18,603 bases of DNA from JAIVGV01 sp035295985. Its GTDB lineage: Bacteria > Acidobacteriota > Blastocatellia > Pyrinomonadales > Pyrinomonadaceae. The position numbers and the translations under genes were made by a program. Below the pieces are notes generated by a model. That model was not told the origin of the DNA, ran no database searches, and was given only the letters and a program-made list of their open reading frames with translations. Where the stretch lies: contig DATHBT010000044.1 of the NCBI GenBank assembly GCA_035295985.1, positions 1 through 18,603 of the forward strand. The letters run 5' to 3'. Below, piece by piece: positions 1 to 7,732 of the stretch (within the stretch, counting starts at the first letter, position 1; every line of letters begins with the position of its first letter).

Positions 1-1110
1 CTCTCGTTCGTCGAGCGCGAGCGGCTGGTCGAGGAGGTGCGCCACGAGCTGTTCGGCCTGGGGCCGCTCGAACCTCTGCTCGCCGACCCGACCGTCTCCG
101 ACATCCTCGTCAACGCGCCGCAGAACATTTACATCGAGCGCGGCGGCCGTCTCGTGCGAACGGAAGTCGCCTTCAAGGACGACGAGCACCTGATGCGCGT
201 CATCGAGCGCATCGTCTCGTCGGTCGGCCGCCGCATAGACGAGTCGTCGCCGATGGTGGACGCGCGCCTCAAGGACGGCTCGCGCGTCAACGCCATCATC
301 CCGCCGCTCGCCTTGGACGGCCCCGTGCTCTCGATCCGCCGCTTCGGCTCCGACCCGCTGAGGATGGCGAAGCTCATCGAGTACGACGCCCTGACGAAAG
401 AGATGGCCGAGATGTTCGAGATGTGCGTCCAGGCGCGTCTCAACGTCCTCATCTCCGGCGGCACGGGCGCGGGCAAGACGACCCTGCTCAACGCGCTCTC
501 CGCGTACATCCCCGAAACGCAGCGCATCGTGACGATTGAGGACTCGGCAGAGCTTCAGTTGCAGCAGCCGCACGTTGTCCGCCTCGAAACGCGCCCGCCC
601 AACATCGAGGGGCGCGGCGAGGTCACGCAGCGCGATCTGGTCAAGAACGCCCTGCGCATGCGCCCCGACCGCATCGTCATCGGCGAGGTGCGCGGCGGCG
701 AGGCCATTGACATGCTGCAAGCCATGAACACGGGCCACGACGGCTCGCTCACCACCGTCCACGCCAACACGCCGCGCGACGCGCTGGCCCGCCTCGAAAC
801 GATGATCCAGATGACCGGGATGCGCCTGAGTGACCGCGCGATGCGCCAGCAAGTCGCCTCCGCCATCAACCTCGTCATCCAGGCCGCGCGCCTCTCAGAC
901 GGCACGCGCCGCATCACCTCGATCTCCGAGATCACGGGCATGGAGGGCGACGTGATCACGATGCAGGAGATCTTCCAGTTCGAGCGCAAGAGCGTGGACA
1001 AGGACGGGAAGGTCATCGGCCGCTTCCGCCCCACGGGCGTCCGCCCCCGCTTCGCCGAACGCCTCAAGCAGTACGGCATGCAACTGCCGAGAGTCTTCTT
1101 TGAAGACTAG
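1..1110 (+). CDS. cpaF: CpaF/TadA-type secretion ATPase, 5' end cut by window edge
   Basis: Hexameric ATPase of the type II/IV secretion superfamily that powers assembly of Tad (Flp, type IVc) pili at the inner face of the cytoplasmic membrane. The frame is open from base 1, so the true start lies upstream; a GTG at 37 is only an internal candidate. The visible part begins with the N-terminal helical domain (ELFGLGPLEPLLADPTVSDI), typical of CpaF. It continues with the Walker A motif GGTGAGKTT around bases 457-483, the Asp-box region (TIEDSAEL), the Walker B segment RIVIGEVRGGEAIDML near 670-717 and the His-box region (TGHDGSLTTVHANTP). The C-terminus looks complete. tadB and tadC follow in the usual cpaF-tadB-tadC order, separated by a 118-bp gap that carries a palindromic repeat. 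The family call is secure; which Tad system variant it serves cannot be told from here. Confidence 0.96.
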   Translation, partial: LSFVERERLVEEVRHELFGLGPLEPLLADPTVSDILVNAPQNIYIERGGRLVRTEVAFKDDEHLMRVIERIVSSVGRRIDESSPMVDARLKDGSRVNAIIPPLALDGPVLSIRRFGSDPLRMAKLIEYDALTKEMAEMFEMCVQARLNVLISGGTGAGKTTLLNALSAYIPETQRIVTIEDSAELQLQQPHVVRLETRPPNIEGRGEVTQRDLVKNALRMRPDRIVIGEVRGGEAIDMLQAMNTGHDGSLTTVHANTPRDALARLETMIQMTGMRLSDRAMRQQVASAINLVIQAARLSDGTRRITSISEITGMEGDVITMQEIFQFERKSVDKDGKVIGRFRPTGVRPRFAERLKQYGMQLPRVFFED

Positions 1111-1211
1111 CTGTTAGCTATTAGCTGTTAGCTTTTAGCAAAACCGAAACCGAGTCCGAGACGAGAGTTGAAAACTGATTGCTTCCGGCTAATGGCTAAC
1201 AGCTAATAGCT
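1109..1211. repeat. Heptad-based inverted repeat between cpaF and tadB
   Basis: The left arm is a run of 7-bp units (CTGTTAG, CTATTAG, CTGTTAG, CTTTTAG) from 1111 to 1138. Bases 1116-1132 (AGCTATTAGCTGTTAGC) are perfectly complementary to 1195-1211 (GCTAACAGCTAATAGCT). With two mismatches the stem extends to 24 bp (1116-1139 with 1188-1211). The loop of about 50 bases is unremarkable. There is no U-run after the stem, so it does not look like an intrinsic terminator. Repeats with the same 7-bp rhythm but other sequences occur in later gaps. Confidence 0.85.
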
Positions 1212-1228
1212 TCACCGCAGGTGACCCC

Positions 1229-2191
1229 ATGATCCCTTTCGTCGTCTTCATCTTCTGCCTCTTCCTGACGTTCGCGCTCTACCTGGCGGCGACGCGCGGG
1301 ACGGAGAAGCGCCGGCAGCGCCTTCAGCAGCGTCTGGCCGAGGCGCTTTTGCACTCGGCGGGCGCGGAGGACGCGGAGATTCAGCTCGCGCGCCGGGAGC
1401 TGATGAGCGAGATTCCGGTCGTCAACCGCGCGCTCCTGAACGTGCCCGTCGCGGCCCGCCTCAAGCAGATGCTCGATCAGGCGGACTTGCAGATCACGGT
1501 CACGCGCCTCGTGATGTTCTCCGTGATGGCCGGGATGCTGGCCGCGCTCGCCGCGTCCGTGTTGACCATCTCGCTGGTCATCATCGCCGCGGCCGGCCTC
1601 GCCGCGTCGTTCGTCCCGTTCGCACACGTCTGGTGGGCGCGGCGCAAGCGGCTGAACAAGTTCCTCGAACACCTGCCCGACGCGCTGGAGCTGATGAGCC
1701 GCGCGCTGCAGGCGGGGCACGCCTTCCCCGAGGCGCTGCACATGGTCTCGTCCGAGATGCCCGAACCCATCGCGACCGAGTTCCGCAAGACCTACGAAGA
1801 GCAGAACCTCGGACTCTCGTTGAAGCTCGCGCTCGAAAACCTCGCGCAGCGCATCCCGCTGCTCGACCTGCGCCTGTGCATCACGGCCATCCTCATCCAG
1901 CGCGAGACGGGCGGCAACCTTGCCGAGATTTTAGAGAAGGTCGGCCACACGATCCGCGACCGCTTCCGCATCATGGAGGACTTGAAGACGCTGACGACCT
2001 CCTCGCGCATGTCCGCGTGGATCCTCTGCGGCCTCCCTATCTTCGTCGCGTTGGCCGTGACGGTTCTCAACCCCGAATACATGAGCGTGCTCTGGCGCGA
2101 CCCGCGCGGCCACAAGCTCATCGCCGCCGCCGTGATCCTACAGGCCACGGGCATGCTCGTGATCAGGAAGATTCTGAGGATCAAGATTTGA
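1229..2191 (+). CDS. tadB: TadB, Tad pilus inner-membrane platform protein
   Basis: Polytopic inner-membrane protein that, with TadC, forms the platform on which the CpaF ATPase acts to assemble Flp pilin. The 320-residue length fits the family. There is an N-terminal membrane segment (about residues 1-20), a central hydrophobic pair (about 90-135), a type II secretion F domain (about 150-275, containing FLEHLPDALELMSRALQAGH and the RETGGNLAEILEKV motif) and two C-terminal membrane segments (about 265-287 and 295-312). RETGGNLAEIL is the usual GspF/TadB signature. The ATG at 1229 follows an AGGTGA Shine-Dalgarno-like stretch. It lies between cpaF and tadC and is probably co-transcribed with both, despite the repeat-filled gaps on either side. 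Confidence 0.95.
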   Translation: MIPFVVFIFCLFLTFALYLAATRGTEKRRQRLQQRLAEALLHSAGAEDAEIQLARRELMSEIPVVNRALLNVPVAARLKQMLDQADLQITVTRLVMFSVMAGMLAALAASVLTISLVIIAAAGLAASFVPFAHVWWARRKRLNKFLEHLPDALELMSRALQAGHAFPEALHMVSSEMPEPIATEFRKTYEEQNLGLSLKLALENLAQRIPLLDLRLCITAILIQRETGGNLAEILEKVGHTIRDRFRIMEDLKTLTTSSRMSAWILCGLPIFVALAVTVLNPEYMSVLWRDPRGHKLIAAAVILQATGMLVIRKILRIKI

Positions 2192-2201
2192 AAAGTCGTC
2201 G

Positions 2202-2295
2202 GTTGTCTGTGGTCAGTCGTCAGCTGTTTGAGACTGCGCGGCCACGCAACCGAAGACGTAACTTGAGAGGTTCACAGGCACTGACCACGGACAAC
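2202..2295. repeat. Heptad-based inverted repeat between tadB and tadC
   Basis: Bases 2202-2217 (GTTGTCTGTGGTCAGT) pair with 2280-2295 (ACTGACCACGGACAAC) with a single T-G wobble. The left arm reads as 7-bp units GTTGTCT, GTGGTCA, GTCGTCA, GCTGTTT, the same period as the repeat before tadB but a different sequence. The right arm ends only four bases before the tadC ATG. Confidence 0.82.
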
Positions 2296-2299
2296 TGAC

Positions 2300-3247
2300 A
2301 TGATTTTGATCATCACCCTCTCCATTTTCGTCTGCGTCACGCTGCTGGCGGTGGGCGCGTACTGGCTGGTGGCGCGGCCCGCGTCTGCTGCGACCGAGCG
2401 GCTGCGGCAGATGGGCGAGCTGGAACGCCCGGGGCGCGGCGCGCCGGCCGGTGTGGCAATCGCCCCGACCCCCGACGCGCCTGCCGCGGCGTCGCTGGCA
2501 GAGCGCGTGGCCGCGCCGCTGCAAAGGCTCGCGCCGCCGTCGGCGGCCGAGGCGAAGAAGTTGCAGAAGCAACTGATGCAGGCCGGGCACCGTTCGTCGT
2601 CGGCGCCGATGACGTTCCGCGCCATCCACTTCGGCGCGATGGCCGCGCTGCCCGGCGCGGTCGCGCTCGCGTGCGCCGTCTTCGCCCGCCCGCTCGACAG
2701 CGCGGTCGTGTGGATTCTGCTCGCCTTCGTCGCCGGCTTCTTCCTGCCGCGCTACGTCCTCAAAAAAATGATCAAGCGGCGGCAGCAGCTCGTCCAGTGG
2801 GGCCTGGCCGACGCGCTCGACCTGATGGTCGTCTCCATCGAGGCGGGCCTCGGACTGAACGCCGCGCTCGTGCGCGTCGGCGACGAACTCAAAGACGTGC
2901 ACCACGACATCAGCGAAGAGTTCGAGATGACGAACCTCGAAATCCGCGTGGGCCGCGACCGCGACGAGGCGCTGCGTAACCTCGCCGAGCGCACGGGCGT
3001 TGACGACCTGCGGAGCCTCGTCGCGATGCTCATCCAGGCCGACCGCTTCGGCACTTCAATAGCGCGCGCCGTCCGCGTCTATTCCGATTCTTTACGCACG
3101 AGGCGGCGGCAGCGCGCCGAGCAGGCCGCGCAGAAGGCGGCAGTCAAGCTGCTCTTCCCGCTCGCGTGCTTCCTCTTCCCGACGCTCTTCATCGCCATTC
3201 TCGGCCCCGCCGCCCTCAACCTGATGGACACGTTCATTCAAATGTGA
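2300..3247 (+). CDS. tadC: TadC, Tad pilus inner-membrane platform protein
   Basis: Second platform protein of the Tad machine, paralogous to TadB. It is 315 residues long. It has an N-terminal membrane segment (about 1-23), an Ala/Pro-rich linker, two central membrane segments (about 112-152), a type II secretion F domain (about 165-290, with GLADALDLMVVSIEAGLGLN, ISEEFEMTNLEIRVG and a basic RTRRRQRAEQAAQKAAVKLLFPL stretch split across it) and a C-terminal membrane segment. These are standard TadC hallmarks. The start at 2300 is chosen because the frame gives a proper membrane-anchored N-terminus; no Shine-Dalgarno is visible because the palindromic repeat runs up to the start codon. It ends 11 bases before the TPR gene, so those two are almost certainly in one transcript. 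Confidence 0.95.
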   Translation: MILIITLSIFVCVTLLAVGAYWLVARPASAATERLRQMGELERPGRGAPAGVAIAPTPDAPAAASLAERVAAPLQRLAPPSAAEAKKLQKQLMQAGHRSSSAPMTFRAIHFGAMAALPGAVALACAVFARPLDSAVVWILLAFVAGFFLPRYVLKKMIKRRQQLVQWGLADALDLMVVSIEAGLGLNAALVRVGDELKDVHHDISEEFEMTNLEIRVGRDRDEALRNLAERTGVDDLRSLVAMLIQADRFGTSIARAVRVYSDSLRTRRRQRAEQAAQKAAVKLLFPLACFLFPTLFIAILGPAALNLMDTFIQM

Positions 3248-3258
3248 GGCAAAAGCTG

Positions 3259-4257
3259 ATGCGCCACCGGACACTCAAAGCCACCGCCACAGCCTTCGCA
3301 CTCGTCCTCTCCGTTTCGGCCTTCTGGACGGCGACGACGAACGAGATGGAGGGCGACGACGCGGCCAACGTCGTCGCCTCCGCCGAGAGCGAAACGAAGG
3401 TCGGCACGGCCGAAGACGGCGCGGCGGCCGAGGCGGAGCCGAAGAAGAAGAAGGGCGGCTGGGGCCGCATCTTCAAAGCCCCGCTCAAGGCGGTCGGCAA
3501 GCTCTTCAAGGGCGACGACGGCAAGCTCCGGCGCATGAGCGAGTCGGACGCCGCGCGCTTCGAGAGCACGCCCGCGATGCGCGTCGAGGACGCGCGGACG
3601 GACGAGAAGAGAAAGGAGAGGGCGGAGAGCGCCGAGAGCCGTTCGGCCCGCGACCTGCTCCAACGCGGACGCGCCGCCCTGAACGAAGGCGAAGACGGCG
3701 AGGCCGTCCGTGTGCTTTCGCGCGCCGCCGCGCTCGACCCGAAGCTCTCCGAAGCCCATAACCTGCTCGCCGTCGCCTACGCGCGGCGGGGGCTGCACGA
3801 GCGCGCCCGCGATTCCTTCGAGCGCTCGCTCGACGCGCAGGCCGACGCCCAGGCGCTCAACAACGCCGGCTACTACTTCTACCTGAACGGCCACTACCGC
3901 CTCGCCGTCGAGCGCCTGAAGCGCGCCGCCAGGCTCGCGCCCAACGACGCGCGCATCCTCAACAACCTCGCCCTCGCTCAAGTCCGTTTGGGTCGCTTCG
4001 ACGACGCCTACAAAAACTTCGCCCGCGCGAGCAACGAGTACGACGCGCACATGAACACGGCCGCCCTCGCCGACCGCATGGGCCGCGACTCCGAGGCCGC
4101 CGAGCACTACGAGGCCGCGCACCGCCTGCGCCCCGCGTCCGAGACGGCCCTGCGCCGCCTCGCCGATCTCTACCGGCGCGGCGGCCACTCAGACCGGCTG
4201 GCCCGCGCCCGCCGCTCGCTCGACGAGCTGCAAGCGCAGTTAGCAGCGAAAGAATAA
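3259..4257 (+). CDS. TadD-like secreted/envelope TPR protein
   Basis: A 332-residue tetratricopeptide-repeat protein in the place where TadD normally sits. The start at 3259 is preferred over more upstream starts in the same frame, because those would run back through the tadC end and bury the signal sequence. From 3259 the protein opens with a basic N-terminus and a hydrophobic segment (about residues 8-22), consistent with a signal peptide or anchor; no lipobox Cys is seen, although many TadD proteins are lipoproteins. Residues 30-125 are charged, low-complexity sequence with a basic amphipathic patch (GGWGRIFKAPLKAVGKLFKG). From about 127 to 315 there are roughly five TPR units (for example SEAHNLLAVAYARRGLHERA and ARILNNLALAQVRLGRFDDA). 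A scaffold role in Tad assembly is inferred from position and fold only. Confidence 0.88.
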   Translation: MRHRTLKATATAFALVLSVSAFWTATTNEMEGDDAANVVASAESETKVGTAEDGAAAEAEPKKKKGGWGRIFKAPLKAVGKLFKGDDGKLRRMSESDAARFESTPAMRVEDARTDEKRKERAESAESRSARDLLQRGRAALNEGEDGEAVRVLSRAAALDPKLSEAHNLLAVAYARRGLHERARDSFERSLDAQADAQALNNAGYYFYLNGHYRLAVERLKRAARLAPNDARILNNLALAQVRLGRFDDAYKNFARASNEYDAHMNTAALADRMGRDSEAAEHYEAAHRLRPASETALRRLADLYRRGGHSDRLARARRSLDELQAQLAAKE

Positions 4258-4264
4258 AAAGGCC

Positions 4265-4379
4265 GTCCGTTGTCCGTCGTCCGCTGTCAGTTGTTTGAGC
4301 TTCGTAATCTAGAGCCTTGCGACGGGGATCGAAAGCAGATTCAGCACGAACAACGGACGACTGACCACTGACAACGGAC
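4265..4379. repeat. Heptad-based inverted repeat between the TPR gene and the AAA+ ATPase gene
   Basis: Two 31-base arms, 4265-4295 and 4349-4379, are complementary at 25 of 31 positions. The left arm contains 7-bp units GTTGTCC, GTCGTCC, GCTGTCA, GTTGTTT; the right arm contains the matching inverse units (CAACGGA, CGACTGA, CCACTGA, CAACGGA). It clearly belongs to the same sequence family as the repeat before tadC. No U-run follows, and 21 bases separate it from the next ATG. Confidence 0.82.
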
Positions 4380-4400
4380 AGCTTCTTCTCCGAAGGGGAC

Positions 4401-5774
4401 ATGATGACGCAGACGAACATCCTGACGCGGCTGGAAGTCGAGACGATGGGGCCGCCCGTGCCCGAAGAGCTGCCCGACACGGACGTGCCGGGCAGCTTCC
4501 TGTGCGACCTGGCGTTGAAGGTCGTGGCCTCCGTGCCCGACCCGACGACGGCGAGCGTGACGGAGCGCCTGCGCCTGCCGCGCGCGCTCACCGAGGAGCT
4601 GCTGCAGCACCTCTACCGCGAGAAGCTGATCGAGATTAAGGTGCAGGCGGCGGCCGGAGCCACACGCTACGCGATGCTCGACCGCGGCTGGGACAGCCTG
4701 ACGCGCGTGCGCCTCTTCTGCGGCTACGACGGGCCCGCGCCCGTCTCGCTCGCAGATTACGCGCACATGATGCGTTTGCAGGCCGTGCCCACGCGCCCCG
4801 CCACGATGGAGACCGTGCGCGCGGCCTTCCGCGATCTCGTCCTGCCCGAGTCGCTGATGCAGACGATGGGCTGCGTGGTCAACTCGCGCCGCTCGCTCTT
4901 CCTCTCCGGCCCGGCCGGCACGGGCAAGACGGCGATTGCCGAAAGGATCAACTCGGCCCTGCCCGGCGCGATCTGGATTCCCTACGCCGTCGAGATCGAC
5001 GGCCAGGTCATCCGCGTCTTCGACACGCACAACCACAGGCCAGTCACGACCGACCGCGTGCCGGCCGAGTACGACCGCCGCTGGGTCTGCGTCGAGCGCC
5101 CGCTCGTCGTCGTCGGCGGCGAGCTGACGCTTGAGAACGCCGACCTGACGTGGAGCGAGGCGGCCCGGTTCTACGAAGCGCCGTTCCAGATGAAGTCGAA
5201 CGGCGGCACGCTCGTCATAGACGACTTCGGCCGCCAGCGCGTCGCGCCGCACGAATTGCTGAACCGCTGGATCGTGCCGCTCGAACGTCGCGTCGATTAC
5301 CTGACCCTGCACACCGGCAAGAAGATCGAAGTGCCCTTCGAGCAGTTGGTCTTGTTCTCGACGAACCTCGACGAGAAGGATCTGGTTGACGAGGCGTTCC
5401 TGCGCCGCATGGGCTACCGCGCCAAGGTCGAGCCGCCGACGCCCGCCGCCTACGGCGAGATTTTCAAGCGCGCGGCCCACGCGCGCGGCATCCGCGTCGA
5501 TCAGCTCGCGCTCGACTACATCCTGAACAACTACACGATCTCGCACCGGCAGATGAAGTCGTGCGAGCCGCGCGACCTGTTAGATCGCATCACGGACATC
5601 TGCCTCTTCGAGGGCCAGCCCATCGAACTCTCGACGAAGGTGATCGACGCCGCCTGGCGCAACTACTTCGGCACCTCGCACGGCTTCTCGGCCGAACCCG
5701 AACGCCGCGCCGCGCCCCCGGCGCAGCCGCGCCGCGCCGCCGACCTCGTCGAGACCGGCCCGCTGCAACTGTGA
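4401..5774 (+). CDS. AAA+ ATPase with winged-helix-like N-terminus, Tad-linked
   Basis: A 457-residue AAA+ ATPase. The first 100 residues are not AAA: residues 35-95 look like a small helical winged-helix module (SVTERLRLPRALTEELLQHL, then a basic strand and TRYAMLDRGW). The AAA core has Walker A GPAGTGKT at 170-177, Walker B LVIDDF at 271-276 (Asp-Asp rather than the usual Asp-Glu), sensor-1 FSTN at 319-322 and an Arg-Arg pair at 335-336. The last 30 residues are Pro/Ala/Arg-rich. The ATG at 4401 (a second follows at 4404) has GAAGGGG just upstream. Placement after the Tad genes suggests a role in pilus control or assembly, but it could be a general MoxR-like or transcription-linked ATPase. 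The specific function is unknown. Confidence 0.85.
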   Translation: MMTQTNILTRLEVETMGPPVPEELPDTDVPGSFLCDLALKVVASVPDPTTASVTERLRLPRALTEELLQHLYREKLIEIKVQAAAGATRYAMLDRGWDSLTRVRLFCGYDGPAPVSLADYAHMMRLQAVPTRPATMETVRAAFRDLVLPESLMQTMGCVVNSRRSLFLSGPAGTGKTAIAERINSALPGAIWIPYAVEIDGQVIRVFDTHNHRPVTTDRVPAEYDRRWVCVERPLVVVGGELTLENADLTWSEAARFYEAPFQMKSNGGTLVIDDFGRQRVAPHELLNRWIVPLERRVDYLTLHTGKKIEVPFEQLVLFSTNLDEKDLVDEAFLRRMGYRAKVEPPTPAAYGEIFKRAAHARGIRVDQLALDYILNNYTISHRQMKSCEPRDLLDRITDICLFEGQPIELSTKVIDAAWRNYFGTSHGFSAEPERRAAPPAQPRRAADLVETGPLQL

Positions 5775-5794
5775 CCGTGGACGCGGAACGAAAC

Positions 5795-5930
5795 TGTAGG
5801 GGCGGGGACAAGTCCTCTGCCCGTCGCGCGGCAGCACGCATGTAAGACGAAGGCCGCGCCGATCTTGAAGGAACGAGGCTGTTGATTAGCGGCTGCGCCG
5901 CTTCGGGCAGGGACAAGCCCATCCCCTACA
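5795..5930. repeat. Imperfect inverted repeat (TGTAGGGG family) before the transglycosylase
   Basis: The left arm starts at 5795 with TGTAGGGGCGGGGACAAG and ends in TGCCCG at 5823. The right arm, 5904-5930, reads CGGGCAGGGACAAGCC and ends CATCCCCTACA. The outer eight bases (TGTAGGGG with CCCCTACA) and the inner TGCCCG/CGGGCA are exact complements, with poorer pairing between. Both arms also carry GGGACAAG in direct orientation. It fills most of the 166-bp gap and stops 10 bases before the next ATG; no promoter could be recognised here. Confidence 0.65.
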
Positions 5931-5940
5931 AAAAACTCCG

Positions 5941-6894
5941 ATGCGTAAAATTCTCGCCGCTGTCTTAATTACCCTCGCGCTCGCGCCCGCCGCGGGGGCC
6001 GACGTGCTGCGGCTGAAGGACGGGACGAGCATCGAGGCCGACGAGGTTTGGGACGACCCCGAAGGCGTCTGGTACAGGCGCGGCGGCGTGACCTATCACG
6101 TCGAGCGCACGCTCGTCGAGAAGATCGAACGCGCACGCGCCGGCGCAACCGAAGCGGCGCGCCCCCGCGTGCAATCAACGCGGCTGGTCGAGGCCGGAGC
6201 AAGCCATCACGCCCCCTCTGCCGCGCCCGCGGTGCGGAGTTCGGAAATTGACGCGGTCGAGGGGGTGAAGGGAATCAAGTTGGCCGCGCCGGCTACTGAA
6301 CCGATCACGATCCATCTCGTCGGCGGCGCGAGCTTCGAGGTTGACGAGGCGAACGAGTCGGCCGACGGCGTCTGGTACAGGCGGGGCAACCTGTCGATCT
6401 TCATCGAACGGGCGCGCATCGAGCGTATCGAGCGCGGCCGTGTCGAGACCGAAGGGGAAGTGGCGAAGGCGGGCGGCGCGGCGCGGCGCGAGCGGCGTTG
6501 GGGCACGGGGAGCCTCCGGCTCGACCAACTGATTCGACAGAACGGCGCGCGCCACGGAGTCGATCCCTACCTGATCTTCCTCGTAATGGAGCAGGAGTCG
6601 CACTTCAACTCGCGCGCGGTGAGTCCCGCGGGTGCGCGCGGCCTGATGCAGTTGATGCCGGGGACGGCGGCTCGCTTCGGCGTCCGCAACCCGCACGACC
6701 CGGCGCAGAGCGTCTCGGCGGGCGCGCGCTACCTGCGGCAGTTGATCAAGAAATTCAACGGCCGCGTCGATCTCGCGCTCGCCGGCTACAACGCGGGCGA
6801 GGGCAACGTGATGAAGTACGGCTACCGCGTCCCGCCCTTCCGCGAGACGCGCAACTACGTCCGCAAGATCAGCGGCCGCTACCACCGGCCTTGA
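5941..6894 (+). CDS. Secreted lytic transglycosylase (SLT family 1) with duplicated N-terminal module
   Basis: Predicted exported murein lytic transglycosylase, 317 residues, cleaving the MurNAc-GlcNAc bond of peptidoglycan. Residues 1-20 are a clear signal peptide (MRKILAAVLITLALAPAAGA, cleaved before D21). The C-terminal 125 residues are a Slt70-type catalytic domain. The catalytic Glu is E219 in MEQESHFN, followed by GARGLMQLMPGTAARFG (231-247) and the AGYNAGEGNV motif (281-290). Between them lie two copies of a module of about 43 residues (22-64 and 123-165) sharing hydrophobic-DGxS-x-E-DE-GVWYRRG-hydrophobic-ER-IER, so the gene contains an internal duplication. No Shine-Dalgarno is visible before the ATG. 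It begins a run of three co-directional envelope genes. The enzyme family is secure; the module's role is unknown. Confidence 0.92.
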   Translation: MRKILAAVLITLALAPAAGADVLRLKDGTSIEADEVWDDPEGVWYRRGGVTYHVERTLVEKIERARAGATEAARPRVQSTRLVEAGASHHAPSAAPAVRSSEIDAVEGVKGIKLAAPATEPITIHLVGGASFEVDEANESADGVWYRRGNLSIFIERARIERIERGRVETEGEVAKAGGAARRERRWGTGSLRLDQLIRQNGARHGVDPYLIFLVMEQESHFNSRAVSPAGARGLMQLMPGTAARFGVRNPHDPAQSVSAGARYLRQLIKKFNGRVDLALAGYNAGEGNVMKYGYRVPPFRETRNYVRKISGRYHRP

Positions 6895-6919
6895 GCGGCC
6901 GCCCGCCGGAGACTTGAAG

Positions 6920-7732
6920 ATGAGAGAACTGCTGTCGGGACATTCGCGGTGTCTGTTGCTCCTGTCCGCGTGGCTCGCGTTCGGCTGCGGCGCGGCGGGT
7001 GTGCGAGTCGAGGCGCGGCAGCAGCCGACTCAAACGCGCGCGAGTTCCGAAGAGCCGCTGACGAACGCGGGGGTCGTCAAACTTGTTCGCGCGAAGTTCT
7101 CCGAGAAGATCATCGTCGCCGTCATACGCTCGCGGCCCGCGCGCTTCGACCTCTCCCCCGACCGGCTCGTCGAGCTGAAGCGTGCGGGTGTGCCCGAGCG
7201 CGTCATCCTCGCCATGCTCGCGCGCGACGGAGCAACTTTAATCGCGCGCCAGGACGCCGACGATAACTTCGCGGGCGATCCCTTCTTCGACAATTTCGGC
7301 GGCGGGACGGCCGGGAATGCGCGACCCGGCCAGAGCGATCCGAACGAGGTGAACATCTTCGGCTCTTCGGGCGGCGCGCGCGGGCGCACGCGCACGAACG
7401 GGCTGGGCGGCGGCGCGGAGGGTGAGACGCAGACGACGGGCAGCGCGTCAGTCCGCATCATCAGGCCGCCGGCCGAGGCGGGCGGCGCGCCCCCCAAACT
7501 CGAACGCACGCCGACGCTGACGAACGGGTCGGTCGTCGAGATGGTCAACGCGGGCTTCTCCGAGGGCACGATCATCCGCCGCATCGAGCAGTCGCCGGCC
7601 GACTTCGATCTGTCGCCCGCCAAGCTCGACGAGTTGCGCCGACGCCGCGTAACCGACCCCGTCATCGAAGCGATGCGCGCGGCCATGAGCGACGGCGAGC
7701 AGCAAACCCCGGACGCGCGGCACAGGCCATGA
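6920..7732 (+). CDS. Exported protein with two 'LTN..VV' helical modules, function unknown
   Basis: A 270-residue protein I cannot assign to a named function. The ATG at 6920 is preferred over a TTG at 6914, since GGAGA at 6908-6912 is seven bases from the ATG but only one from the TTG. It has a hydrophobic N-terminus (CLLLLSAWLAFGCGAAG). The Cys at 23 makes a weak lipobox, so lipoprotein or signal peptide is open. Two similar segments, residues 47-100 and 200-253, share LTN-x-VV-x(2)-V-x(2)-FSE-x-I(I/V)-x(2)-I-x-x-S/P-(R/A)FDLSP-x-L-EL-R-x-V-x(2)-VI-AM. They are joined by about 100 residues rich in Gly, Asn and Thr. The layout suggests two small helical domains on a flexible tether. It lies 25 bp after the transglycosylase and overlaps the VWFA gene by four bases, so all three are likely co-translated. 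Confidence 0.82.
   Translation: MRELLSGHSRCLLLLSAWLAFGCGAAGVRVEARQQPTQTRASSEEPLTNAGVVKLVRAKFSEKIIVAVIRSRPARFDLSPDRLVELKRAGVPERVILAMLARDGATLIARQDADDNFAGDPFFDNFGGGTAGNARPGQSDPNEVNIFGSSGGARGRTRTNGLGGGAEGETQTTGSASVRIIRPPAEAGGAPPKLERTPTLTNGSVVEMVNAGFSEGTIIRRIEQSPADFDLSPAKLDELRRRRVTDPVIEAMRAAMSDGEQQTPDARHRP

Noticed and set aside
3166..3258. Upstream extension of the TPR protein into the end of tadC
   Set aside because: It would add 31 residues overlapping tadC and hide a normal signal sequence that starts at 3259.
3238..4188. 316-residue open frame on the minus strand
   Set aside because: Antisense to the TPR gene; composition is Val/Gly/Arg repeats mirroring the TPR codons.
4341..5546. 401-residue open frame on the minus strand
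   Set aside because: Antisense to the AAA+ ATPase gene, low complexity, no ribosome-binding site and no recognisable motif.
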